The translations under genes and the position numbers were made by a program. A stretch of DNA of 64,000 bases from Halostella salina (GTDB lineage Archaea; Halobacteriota; Halobacteria; Halobacteriales; Natronoarchaeaceae), in assembly GCF_003675855.1 (NCBI RefSeq), contig NZ_RCIH01000009.1:62001-126000 (forward strand), in the 5' to 3' direction. Under the pieces are notes generated by a model. That model did not search any database, was not told the origin of the DNA, and saw only the letters and a program-made list of their open reading frames with translations. This document shows, in pieces, positions 53,769-62,788 of this stretch (positions are counted from its first letter, which is position 1; the number at the start of each line of letters is the position of its first letter).

Positions 53769-55880
53769 TTAATTTGTAATTTGGTTAGTCGCCCAGTTCT
53801 CGTACTCAGCTCCAAGATTCATCACTGCGGGGGACAGTCGCTGTCCCTCTGCAACAAGTGAACGTGTTCCCGCGAATCCGTTTGATGAGGTGATTTTAAT
53901 TCGTTCATCAGTTTCCGTCTCTTCTACCAGATCAACACTACTCCCTTCCGAGCGTAGGAACTCGATCAGTTGATTGATTGTTTCCTCTGTCGCGATATCG
54001 TTTTGATCGAGCGTGAGTTCTACAGGACGGCTGTTCGCGCTCCGCATCTCCATCTTTATTCTTTCTATGATATCGATAACCCCTTCGTTCATCGGTTCAC
54101 CGGGGTTTTCCTGTTCTTCCTCAGTTTCACCCGGATCCTGATCGGGGATCGAGGTAGTTTCCCGTTTCACGGTGATCTCATTATCCGACAGTTTGAATTC
54201 GAGATCCGTCACTGATGGGAACTGGTCCGTCACGGCGTTTGTAAACGCTGCTTGGAGTTCAGCGGTCCACACACTACCGAACGACGACCAGTCATCGACC
54301 TGAGTAATCGTGTCAGAATTGGAATCCAACTGATCGATGACGGAGTATTCGATGTCCTCAAGCACGACGAGGATATCTCTCGCCGTTTCGATCGACTCTT
54401 CTAGTTCCGTGACGAGTTCCTGAGGAACTCCTGTCGGATTGACTGGGTTCTCTCGACCCCCATGGAATCGCTCTATCACGCTGGACTTACGATTTTGGAG
54501 CTCAGCTGCAGACACTGTATAGTCACAAACGTCTTGAATCCAGTACCGATCGAGCGTTTCACCGATTGGACCGCCGATCGAGTCAACTGCGGACTCAACA
54601 ATCTCCAACTCGGATTCAAGCTTGTCGAGTTTCTCCTCGAACACCGCTTCACGTTGGTCGAGTTGTGAGTCAAGTTCGTTGATCCACTCATCGACTTCGG
54701 CAAGCGATGTTTCGATGTCGGTGATCGGTTCTGGATTGTGTCGAATGATCGCCACTAGTTGTTCACTAAGCGGTGGTTCCTCCTCGGATAGAACGATCGT
54801 TTCGTCGATAGAATTCAGAGAACGCTCCTCGTGGAGAGAGTACTGTTCGCCGAAACGGGAGTCGAATGCCGTTTTCGACCCATCAAATTGTTCCTCAACG
54901 GTGAACTCCATCGCATCTCGGATCTGGTCATCGATCATATTGCTGTAGAAGTTCACCGGGAACTCGTTGGCCTCCGCCTCAAGTTCGGCAGCTCGTTCTT
55001 CTAACTCGTCTGTGCCCAGCTCATCCCTATTATCTAATGCCTTCTCGGCGTCCCCGATAACGCGGTTCAAATTACTCGCGTGGTTCGCAATTGATCTTTT
55101 GGCCGGTTTCCATGGTTGCGATTGGCCATCTTTGTCATTGAAAAACACCTGCACTGGCGTTCCGACGTTCTGTTCGAAGTCCTGTTGGAACGACTGCTTG
55201 AGATTCGTTGCCTTGTTTTTCACCGTCACTATCCTGCGTAGGGCCTCTTTTCTGCGGACTCGTTCCCAAGGATGCAGCCGGTACGATGAGTACAGACTGC
55301 CCAGTACGATAACCGGTATTGTATAGAACATTGCAATCTGGCCAGCGGGAACGCCACGGTTGAACAGGTCAAGGTACATCAATGACAGCAGGACGTAAAC
55401 TATGCCTGACAGGCCAAACGCGAAGAAGGCCAATCGATCCCCCGGTGGGAACTGATCAAGGTCGTCCGTGAGCGTAGTGAACTGAGCAACAGCCTGCGTA
55501 CAGGAGGCAATCGCCGTGAGAGCAAACAGAATCAGAACGACGTACGACTGCGAGAACGTGATTGCTGCGACCTCACCCAGCACAGCCGTATCCCGAAGCG
55601 TTACGGCGATCGTTCCAATAAGTGGAATTGGGTCAACCAGATTGACTCCGGTGAGTGCGGAGAGCGCTTGCAACGTCGATGCAAAGATCGGTACTGCACC
55701 GATGACCCAGAGGAACAGCGGAATACGGGGAGCCCGACTGTCCTGATCAAGCTCCTCTACCGGCTCGGCATCGGTGCCATACGATTCCTCGTTGAAGGTG
55801 ACAGAGTCCTCAATGTCGCTTGTACCTCCATCTGTAGCTGTTTGCCTCCCGCGATCGGTGGTTTCGGATCTTCGTGTCAT
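53769..55880 (-). CDS. Multi-TM protein with large coiled-coil cytoplasmic region
   Basis: After an acidic 50-residue head, four or five TM helices are visible (IPLFLWVIGAVPIFASTLQA; SYVVLILFALTAIASCTQAV; LAFFAFGLSGIVYVLLSLMY; IAMFYTIPVIVLGSLYSSYR). About 490 residues follow, dominated by coiled coil (LDSQLDQREAVFEEKLDKLE, then SELEIVESAVDSIG) with a beta-rich C-terminal domain (VTDLEFKLSDNEITVKRETT). It ends 3 bases before the zinc-finger tubulin gene. It looks like a membrane platform for the complex. No transport motif is visible. 703 residues. Confidence 0.7.
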   Translation of the reverse strand: MTRRSETTDRGRQTATDGGTSDIEDSVTFNEESYGTDAEPVEELDQDSRAPRIPLFLWVIGAVPIFASTLQALSALTGVNLVDPIPLIGTIAVTLRDTAVLGEVAAITFSQSYVVLILFALTAIASCTQAVAQFTTLTDDLDQFPPGDRLAFFAFGLSGIVYVLLSLMYLDLFNRGVPAGQIAMFYTIPVIVLGSLYSSYRLHPWERVRRKEALRRIVTVKNKATNLKQSFQQDFEQNVGTPVQVFFNDKDGQSQPWKPAKRSIANHASNLNRVIGDAEKALDNRDELGTDELEERAAELEAEANEFPVNFYSNMIDDQIRDAMEFTVEEQFDGSKTAFDSRFGEQYSLHEERSLNSIDETIVLSEEEPPLSEQLVAIIRHNPEPITDIETSLAEVDEWINELDSQLDQREAVFEEKLDKLESELEIVESAVDSIGGPIGETLDRYWIQDVCDYTVSAAELQNRKSSVIERFHGGRENPVNPTGVPQELVTELEESIETARDILVVLEDIEYSVIDQLDSNSDTITQVDDWSSFGSVWTAELQAAFTNAVTDQFPSVTDLEFKLSDNEITVKRETTSIPDQDPGETEEEQENPGEPMNEGVIDIIERIKMEMRSANSRPVELTLDQNDIATEETINQLIEFLRSEGSSVDLVEETETDERIKITSSNGFAGTRSLVAEGQRLSPAVMNLGAEYENWATNQITN

Positions 55881-56028
55881 GACTCACTCAGCTACCGATC
55901 GATATCAGATTCGTCTTCTTCGGTGCCCTATTGCGATCCAACAATGGACAAAATACTAACACACCTCAAAACGAATATTTTGGAAATCATAAATCTGTTG
56001 GCCATACCAGTATTCGGGTATGGGCCGA

Positions 56029-58665
56029 TCATCGGTGAGATGCCGGTTCGTGGATCGACAGTAAATTCGAGAGATCCCGTTTAGTTGGGTCCGGGTGCAT
56101 CGCATTGACTACGTACTGATCGATCCACTCGGGGGCCGAAGAGGTGTATTCCGAGGGAAGTGGGAGATACTGATCGATTGTGTCGGGATGGATGACGATC
56201 CGATCGCCGACCGGATGAATGTGATGTGGGACGACCCCAGTAATCATTTCGTAGAGCAGAGCACCGGCACGATAGATATCAGTCGCGTGACTGGGAGTTG
56301 CCTCGACGGACTTGAACTCCTCAGGTGCCGCATATTCAAGATGCAATGGAAGGTGCAGCCGATCTCGATAGAATTCCCACAGACCCACATCGGCGAGTTT
56401 CGGCACGATCGAAGTGGTTTCGCCCTGTTGGCGGAAGTAGACGCGATCAGGGGAAAGACACCGATACTCGATGCCGTTATCATGCAGTTTCGAAAGGACC
56501 TCCGCCACGTTGCGGATGATAAAAACTGCATCTTCCCAAGGGAGCGGCCCATCGTCGAGATGTTGCCGAAGGGTTCCCCCGTCCGGAAACTCCGTCGCAA
56601 TATAGGCGTACTCGGCTGTCTGGGGGGAGGATCTGGGAAGCCAGTCGTAGAGGCTGACGATTCGGTCGTGCTCCATTGACTGCGCTTGCCAGCATTTGAG
56701 CGCATCTTCGAGCTGGATTAGTGGATCTTTCTCTTCCTCTTTGTCATAGTACAGGGGGAATTCCCGTACTGCAACGGGAGACGTTATCTCTGAAGTTCCG
56801 TTACTTGGAGCGGAACCATCGGGGGCGTTTACGCTTCCTCGCCAAATCTGCGGCTCAGTCGATAGCTCCGGCACATGTTCGACATCCTGAATCGACAGGA
56901 GAAGTCCCGCCCTCGGTGTGAACGGTGGTGCGATGAACTTACGATGACCGGAGGAATCCGAAGGTCCACCGTGGTAGTCTACGCGTCCGCTGTCAACGAG
57001 CCGATCGACCGTGTCAAGGACGGAAGTGAGGACGAAAACGTGGATAGCAAGGCTATTCGGATCTCTGCGGAAGCTCTCATAATTAATGGAATCCGGTATT
57101 GAATCGTTTGAGACCCTCGCCAGAGGATCAGAAGACAAGAGGTTAAGCAGTGTGAAGTGCGGAGGTGTCTCCGAGTACCCATACTCGGCTTCGACGCGGG
57201 ACTGGAGGCGGTTGTAGATCGCGGCATACTGGTGTCTCAGCTGTTCCGGTACCGAATAACCGATTTCATGGGATGTAACGGGGAGATGTTTAAACAGGTC
57301 ATGCGGATCGAACAGTTGGCTATCCTCAATCAGGTCAGTAGCCGATCCCTGTACGTCAACCATTTCTCCGGGGTAAACGATCCTGGCATCCCGTTCCCGT
57401 TCCAGCGCCTCATATACAAGTGGGGCTATGATCTCTGCCGAGAGTGCGAGCGAGTCGATGGTCGTAGCCGGATCTACCTCATGAGTAGCAAAGAGATCCC
57501 CTCGACTGCCGATCTCTTCTATTGTCTCGATTAGTTTAATCAGAAGATTCTGGTAGAACCGTCCGATATCGTTATTCTTGTCCGGAAGGTCCCCGATAGC
57601 CTTTGCTGCGGTTTCCGAGGGACTGTGTTGATCGACATCGTACTGGAACTCGATGGGGATGGAAATCGAATCTCGTGATCCCGCTTCAACCGTGGCAGTT
57701 ACAGTCGGTGCGTCGAACCACTGTTCGTTCTCAGGGACAGTCGCTTCGACAACGTATTTGCCCACTGGGAGATCAGCAGCAACTACTGTGCCTTTCGACC
57801 CAGTAGTTGTACTGTCGAATTCAATTCCTGTATCTGAGTGCGTGCAGGTGACATCAATACCGGCTGTCGGAATATCAGAGACACTCGTCTGGATCTTCAG
57901 ATCACCCGCCTCCAGACTGACCCCCCAATGAACGATCCGATCCCCACTATCGAGATCAATCTGCTTGGGTAGTGGATCAATTCCCCGTTGGAATTCCACT
58001 TGATCGCACTGTGCCGGGAGCTCAAACGTCAACTGTTCACCATGGGTCGTTTGGCGTTGGACTTCCCATCCATTCCCATCTTCGGTGAGTACGGAACAAT
58101 ACGAAGAGTTGATATCCAGGTCATCAGTCGGGATGATAACAAGCCCCTTCGGCGGCAAGGTTACAGACTTCTGAATTGGGTTATCTCTATCTGGATATAT
58201 GGTAAAATCCGTTGTTGTAGTGCATCCGTTTCGACTTACTGTTAGTTCATAATTCCCGGGAGGGAGTTCTAATTCAATCGATTTTTTCTCCCCACTTCGG
58301 ATGTCATAATTCAAAATGGCTTCTCTTTTGTTTCGATCAAAAACAACCTCTGCGGACTCTCTCTGTACCCTTCCGGAGAGAGTACCCTCTTCTTCATTCT
58401 GTAAATTGAGGGTGTATTCAGAAACGGCCTCATTGGAGCCGAAGACTAAATCTTCATTCTCTGTGACAGTAAGCAATAATGTACCTGTTTGCATATCAGT
58501 CGAATCGTTTTCATCATCGCTATCGGGATTATTCTCAACAGCCTCCCCTATCTCATTCCCCGTTTCAGTAGCGACAACTCGGTGAACAACTATCAACACG
58601 AAAGTTGCTAGTGAAGCGGCGAACATAACCCACAGACCCACTACCACTATACTGTCCGGTAACAC
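56029..58665 (-). CDS. Membrane-anchored protein with Ig/CarboxypepD-like domains and C-terminal pseudokinase
   Basis: A GTG start gives 878 residues with a TM segment at 4-28 (VVVGLWVMFAASLATFVLIV). Beta domains follow, including a carboxypeptidase-regulatory-like unit (GIDVTCTHSDTGIEFDSTTT) near 275-340, and then a helical region. Residues about 640-870 have the protein-kinase C-lobe: LSKLHDNGIEYRCLSPDRVY (HRD loop as YRC, catalytic Asp replaced by Cys736), LADVGLWEF (DFG as DVG, Asp759), YAAPEEF (APE) and HATDIYRAGALLYEMITG (subdomain IX). No clear VAxK lysine is seen. It is therefore probably a pseudokinase sensor or scaffold. It lies 150 bases upstream of the multi-TM gene. Confidence 0.75.
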   Translation of the reverse strand: MLPDSIVVVGLWVMFAASLATFVLIVVHRVVATETGNEIGEAVENNPDSDDENDSTDMQTGTLLLTVTENEDLVFGSNEAVSEYTLNLQNEEEGTLSGRVQRESAEVVFDRNKREAILNYDIRSGEKKSIELELPPGNYELTVSRNGCTTTTDFTIYPDRDNPIQKSVTLPPKGLVIIPTDDLDINSSYCSVLTEDGNGWEVQRQTTHGEQLTFELPAQCDQVEFQRGIDPLPKQIDLDSGDRIVHWGVSLEAGDLKIQTSVSDIPTAGIDVTCTHSDTGIEFDSTTTGSKGTVVAADLPVGKYVVEATVPENEQWFDAPTVTATVEAGSRDSISIPIEFQYDVDQHSPSETAAKAIGDLPDKNNDIGRFYQNLLIKLIETIEEIGSRGDLFATHEVDPATTIDSLALSAEIIAPLVYEALERERDARIVYPGEMVDVQGSATDLIEDSQLFDPHDLFKHLPVTSHEIGYSVPEQLRHQYAAIYNRLQSRVEAEYGYSETPPHFTLLNLLSSDPLARVSNDSIPDSINYESFRRDPNSLAIHVFVLTSVLDTVDRLVDSGRVDYHGGPSDSSGHRKFIAPPFTPRAGLLLSIQDVEHVPELSTEPQIWRGSVNAPDGSAPSNGTSEITSPVAVREFPLYYDKEEEKDPLIQLEDALKCWQAQSMEHDRIVSLYDWLPRSSPQTAEYAYIATEFPDGGTLRQHLDDGPLPWEDAVFIIRNVAEVLSKLHDNGIEYRCLSPDRVYFRQQGETTSIVPKLADVGLWEFYRDRLHLPLHLEYAAPEEFKSVEATPSHATDIYRAGALLYEMITGVVPHHIHPVGDRIVIHPDTIDQYLPLPSEYTSSAPEWIDQYVVNAMHPDPTKRDLSNLLSIHEPASHR

Positions 58666-58796
58666 GTATGTCGGATAGGTTTACATTCAAGAAAGTAAAT
58701 TGTTTGCTATGGCCACTAGTACACGATCCCAAATACGGAAGTCTTGTGAGAATTGGCACCACCCAGATTCGACCCTTGCCGCTCATTTGAACGACT

Positions 58797-59102
58797 GCAC
58801 TGAGCAATCCCATGAACCCGGACCACCTCAACGCCGATCTACGAGTGTACCTCCGCCATCGAAACCTGTGTGTCCTGTGCTCGGAACTCTTCATTGCTGC
58901 TACACTCCGGGCAACTGTACTCGATTCTGATCAAGACATCGCCAGAGCTGGGATCTAAGGCATCACGGTAGTACTTCAGAGCGGATATTAGCGCATCCAC
59001 TTCATCCTCCTCTAAATCAAGTACAATCCGGTGTTCACCTCGTTGGGTCAGAATAGTATTCATCAATCGACAAGCCTCCTCAAAGCGATCCTCAGTATCC
59101 AT
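58797..59102 (-). pseudogene. CxxC zinc protein of the duplicated family, broken copy
   Basis: The copy starts MDTEDRFEEACRLMNTILTQ and matches the protein at 23020-23466 closely (LKYYRDALDPSSGDVLIRIE; YSCPECSSNEEFRAQDTQVS). TAG at 58839-58841 falls where the intact copy has Glu. The same frame continues with IGVEVVRVHGIAQC, matching IGVEIARVHGITQC, before homology is lost. The 87-residue product lacks the second zinc half and the basic C-terminus. It sits just upstream of the kinase-like gene's promoter region, on the same strand. Confidence 0.8.
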
Positions 59103-59160
59103 ATGTGTGGAATATCCGCCCTCGTATTTATCTATAGTTTAATGGTAAAATAATGGACCG

Positions 59161-60120
59161 TCAGATGGATATTTCACCGAACGTCATTCCGAACTCATCC
59201 TCAACTTTAGCGATCAAAAACGCCTCGATAGCGTCCTGATCACCCGATTCGAGATGCGCGACGCCCGCGCCTGCGTGACCGCCACCGTCGCCGCCGAATT
59301 CCGCGGCGAGCGACGGTAGTAATGAGGCACCGAGGTTCATTCGGTCGGTGAATCGGGCCGAGGCCCTAGTCGCAACGCGCAACTGGTCACCCTGCTGGGA
59401 ACACACCACTGCGAGGTCGACACCAGCACTCCGAAGAGTACAGGCAGCCGCGGACTCGTGGCCGCCAACCCGTGATACCGCGATGACGATCTCACCCGCA
59501 CGATAGCCCCGTGCCCGAAGTACACCCAGCACTTTGGCCATCCGTTCACCGGGAGAAGGCGATCGATCGAGGAACTCCGGCAGGTCAGAGGCACGGTCGC
59601 CAAGCGTTCCGATCACACGTACTGCTGTCGTTACCGTCGCCGGCGACGCCGCAGCGAGAAAACCGGTATCGTCGAGGATCCCAACGAGCAGCGGGAGGGC
59701 TGCGTCCGGCGACAGAGTCCAGTCCGCAGTCTCCGCAAGACGGGCAACCAGTTCCGCCGTCGCTCCCGCGTCGGTATCAACCATGGTCGCGGCCGCCCGT
59801 TCCGAGAGATCAGCTGGTTCGTGGTGATCGACGAGGAGCGGAGCCGCGGGATCAACCGGAGCGATACGGTCCGATGAAGGGGTGTCGAGGACAACTATCG
59901 TATCGTACGCGGCTTCGTCGGGGGCAGTTACGGGCGTCTGCGCAGTAAGCGTGAGGAGCGACTGCGCCGGCGAAGCGATCCCGTCTGGGGTACAGAGCGT
60001 TCCACAACCTAGCAACGCCTGCAGGCCCATGGCCGCACCGAGACTATCCCTGTCCGCTTGGTGATGCGTGACGAGGAGCGGGTCGTCAGCGGTTTCGAGC
60101 GCAGAGATGAGATCCGACAT
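59161..60120 (-). CDS. DHH-family phosphoesterase
   Basis: Motifs of the DHH/DHHA1 family are complete: THHQADRDSLGAAMGL (motif I), TIVVLDTPSSD (motif II), LLVDHHEPADL (DHH) and GGDGGGHAGAGVAH (DHHA1). At 319 residues it has the size of NrnA/RecJ-like phosphoesterases that degrade short oligonucleotides or cyclic dinucleotide products. The ATG of MSDLISALE is used. The gene is GC-rich with chromosomal-type codon use and is divergent from the YfcE-like gene. A role in signalling-nucleotide turnover is possible but not shown. Confidence 0.85.
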   Translation of the reverse strand: MSDLISALETADDPLLVTHHQADRDSLGAAMGLQALLGCGTLCTPDGIASPAQSLLTLTAQTPVTAPDEAAYDTIVVLDTPSSDRIAPVDPAAPLLVDHHEPADLSERAAATMVDTDAGATAELVARLAETADWTLSPDAALPLLVGILDDTGFLAAASPATVTTAVRVIGTLGDRASDLPEFLDRSPSPGERMAKVLGVLRARGYRAGEIVIAVSRVGGHESAAACTLRSAGVDLAVVCSQQGDQLRVATRASARFTDRMNLGASLLPSLAAEFGGDGGGHAGAGVAHLESGDQDAIEAFLIAKVEDEFGMTFGEISI

Positions 60121-60222
60121 TGTGAGTTCTCTCAACGGATCGGTCTACAAACACAAATGGGTTGGTGCGACTCACTACGATCTCCGTTAGCCATTTTTGG
60201 TAGCTCAGTCATATTCGAGCAA

Positions 60223-60888
60223 ATGAAGATCGGACTGATTTCGGACATTCATGGTAACCTCCCGGCGCTTGAGGCCGTGCTCGAAGACATGCCAACAGTT
60301 GATAGCGTCGTCTGTGGAGGGGATATCGTCGGCTACAATCCCTGGCCCGCCGAGTGTGTCACTCGAGTGCAGGAAATTGCCGACGTCGTCGTGGAGGGGA
60401 ACCACGACACGTCCGTCGAAACGCCTCACCGGTACGAAGCGAACCGAATGGCCGAGGCAGGACTGGAATTTGCCAAAGCGAGGCTGAGTGACGACCAACT
60501 TGCCTGGCTCGACGGACTGCCCAGACGAACCACGTTCGCGGACGACGACTATCTCTTGATCCACGACCACCCGAAACACCAAAATAAGTACGTCCACCCT
60601 GAGGAGTTCGAAACGTTAAGTCGGTATCTCGCCGGCTTTGACGGGGTCGTGATCGGTCACACGCATATTCAGCATGCAGCGACAGTCGACCGGCGACTGA
60701 TCATCAATCCCGGAAGCGTGGGACAACCACGCGATGGCGATCCGGATGCAGCTTACGCCGTCCTTGATACTGCAGCGGAGTCGGTCGAAACGCATCGAGT
60801 CAGATACGATATCGACCGAGTCATTGCCCGTGTCGAGGAAGTCGGTTTACCCAAGAAGATCGGAACACGCCTCCTCGATGGGTCGTGA
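60223..60888 (+). CDS. YfcE-like metallophosphoesterase, intact copy
   Basis: The 221-residue protein has [55 protein letters not shown] and VIGHTHIQHAAT, the complete metal set of the YfcE/MJ0936 type. LIINPGSVGQPRDGD is the family's signature C-terminal loop. Members hydrolyse phosphodiesters. It is the intact partner of 20955-21623, where the Trp codon of GYNPWP is a stop. The ATG start follows an in-frame upstream extension that overlaps the divergent DHH gene's promoter and is unlikely to be translated. Confidence 0.85.
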   Translation: MKIGLISDIHGNLPALEAVLEDMPTVDSVVCGGDIVGYNPWPAECVTRVQEIADVVVEGNHDTSVETPHRYEANRMAEAGLEFAKARLSDDQLAWLDGLPRRTTFADDDYLLIHDHPKHQNKYVHPEEFETLSRYLAGFDGVVIGHTHIQHAATVDRRLIINPGSVGQPRDGDPDAAYAVLDTAAESVETHRVRYDIDRVIARVEEVGLPKKIGTRLLDGS

Positions 60889-61029
60889 ACGGGAGAAAAC
60901 AGGGCATTCACCTGACGAGAGTTTGGTCGTTAACTGAGGAAGAACTCCGGTTGTGCCGAGAGGTCCAGGCCGTCATCGGGGACGAAAAGCAAATACACTA
61001 CGAAAAACCAACCATGTTGACAGCAACCA

Positions 61030-62757
61030 GTGACTCGGAACGTATCTCTCGCTGCTCCCCCGACTCGCACGCTCGCTGACGATGTCTGGAGCGATGAAGT
61101 GTGGGAGACACTAACCCCGGTCTTAGAGAGCCAGACCGCAGATACCCCACCAGCGACCGCACCCAACACGATTCTCATCACGGGACCAGTCGGCGCTGGA
61201 AAGTCGCACCTAGCCACTGCGATCGCTGGTGAGATCGGAAACGATGTTTACGAGATCGAGTCGCTGACGCCTGATCAGATTGTAGATCTCACCCCAGATC
61301 TCGTCGACCAACTGGTGGCTGAGCGTCCGTGTACCGTGGTTTATGACATGCTGGAACCGCTGGAGCATCAGACAGTAGGGGCCGAAAAGGTTGATACGCT
61401 CACCCACTGCATCCAGCGTATCCGAGAAGTGGATGAATTGGTATTGGTCGCTACTGCACGCAACATAGCTGCGTTACCTCAGCGACTCACACACGCCGGC
61501 GTCTTCGATGTTCTCTGCCCGCTTGCTTATCCAGAACCGGAACGACGGGAGCACCTGTTGTCGGAGTTTTTGAACGCAGTCGAGGTCCGGGTTCAGTTGC
61601 CTGCGGACGACCGGGCGACCCTTGTGAATGAGCTAGATGGGTTTTCATCGGCCGATATTCGTACTGTTGTCCGCAGGGCGGTCGGCTACGCTCACGAAGA
61701 GACTCCGGCACTGCTTACTGTCTCCGAACTCGAACGCGCGATAGCGAGACTGACGGAGGACATCGATCTACAAGACGAAGCCGAGGCCGGGTTTTTCGGT
61801 GACAGCGAGTACGATACGTTCTATACGTATGATAGCAATCTGGCCTCCGATGAAGACGAAACGGAGGATGAACCCGTCGGATTCACGCTGTCAGACGATG
61901 ACAATGCGGAGGATCCACACATTGCTATCCAACAACTCGACGAGATCCCCTCCGTTTCGTACGACGATGTCGGCGGGCTCTCGGACGCCAAGCGTGTCCT
62001 CCGTGAATCGATCGAATGGCCGCGTGAACATCCCGAACTCTGTGCCGATCTGGATATCGATACGGCGAGGGGAATTCTACTCCACGGACCGCCCGGAAAC
62101 GGCAAAACGATGCTTGCAAAAGCCATCGCTCACGAGACCGAGAGTCGGTTTATTTCGGTCAAGGGGCCGGAGGTTCTCGACAAGTACGTCGGTGAAGCAC
62201 AGAAGTTCGTCGACACTCTCTTTGAGACGGCACGATCCCTTTCACCCGCGGTGATTTTTATCGACGAGATCGACTCGATAGCTGACCAGCGAGGCGGGCA
62301 AGGCTCAGAACGGGCCTCTGACCATGTGATTAACCAGCTCCTGATCGAACTCGACGGCCTCGATGAACTCTCGGATATCGTCGTCATCGGAGCGACGAAC
62401 CGCCCGGACATGATCGATAGCGCGCTCACCCGTCCCGGCCGCCTCGGACGGGAGATACATGTACCATTCCCGGGGGAGGAGGCTCAGTCCGAGATATTTC
62501 AGGTTCATACATCGAACAGATCGTTGGCTGCTGATGTTTCTATCGAGTGGTTAGTCCGCGAAACTCCGGACCGTATCTCCGGTGCACGGATCGCCGCGAT
62601 CTGTGAGGACGCCAGCCGGGCAGCGCTACGACGAACACTTGCAGAAACAGGCACCCCGAACAGTGACGAAATACAGATCCGGAGAGGTGACTTCGAACGT
62701 GCATTGGAAGACAATCAAAATGAAGAGAGCCATCCTAGAACCGCTGGTTTTCAGTAA
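61030..62757 (+). CDS. Tandem AAA ATPase of the Cdc48/proteasome-activator type
   Basis: There are two AAA domains in 575 residues. D1 has Walker A GPVGAGKS (52-59), but its Walker B reads CTVVYDMLEP, lacking the acidic pair, so D1 is probably structural. D2 is canonical: GPPGNGKT (353-360), VIFIDEIDSIADQRG, GATNRPDMIDSALTRPGRLG and the pore segment KGPEVLDKYVGEAQK. An acidic linker separates them. It should act as a hexameric unfoldase or remodelling ATPase. The GTG start is used; an ATG 16 bases upstream is in another frame (MLTATSDSERI), so a start-proximal frameshift is possible. Confidence 0.8.
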   Translation: MTRNVSLAAPPTRTLADDVWSDEVWETLTPVLESQTADTPPATAPNTILITGPVGAGKSHLATAIAGEIGNDVYEIESLTPDQIVDLTPDLVDQLVAERPCTVVYDMLEPLEHQTVGAEKVDTLTHCIQRIREVDELVLVATARNIAALPQRLTHAGVFDVLCPLAYPEPERREHLLSEFLNAVEVRVQLPADDRATLVNELDGFSSADIRTVVRRAVGYAHEETPALLTVSELERAIARLTEDIDLQDEAEAGFFGDSEYDTFYTYDSNLASDEDETEDEPVGFTLSDDDNAEDPHIAIQQLDEIPSVSYDDVGGLSDAKRVLRESIEWPREHPELCADLDIDTARGILLHGPPGNGKTMLAKAIAHETESRFISVKGPEVLDKYVGEAQKFVDTLFETARSLSPAVIFIDEIDSIADQRGGQGSERASDHVINQLLIELDGLDELSDIVVIGATNRPDMIDSALTRPGRLGREIHVPFPGEEAQSEIFQVHTSNRSLAADVSIEWLVRETPDRISGARIAAICEDASRAALRRTLAETGTPNSDEIQIRRGDFERALEDNQNEESHPRTAGFQ

Positions 62758-62788
62758 TTTGAATCGATAAAACACCATCGTCGACGTG

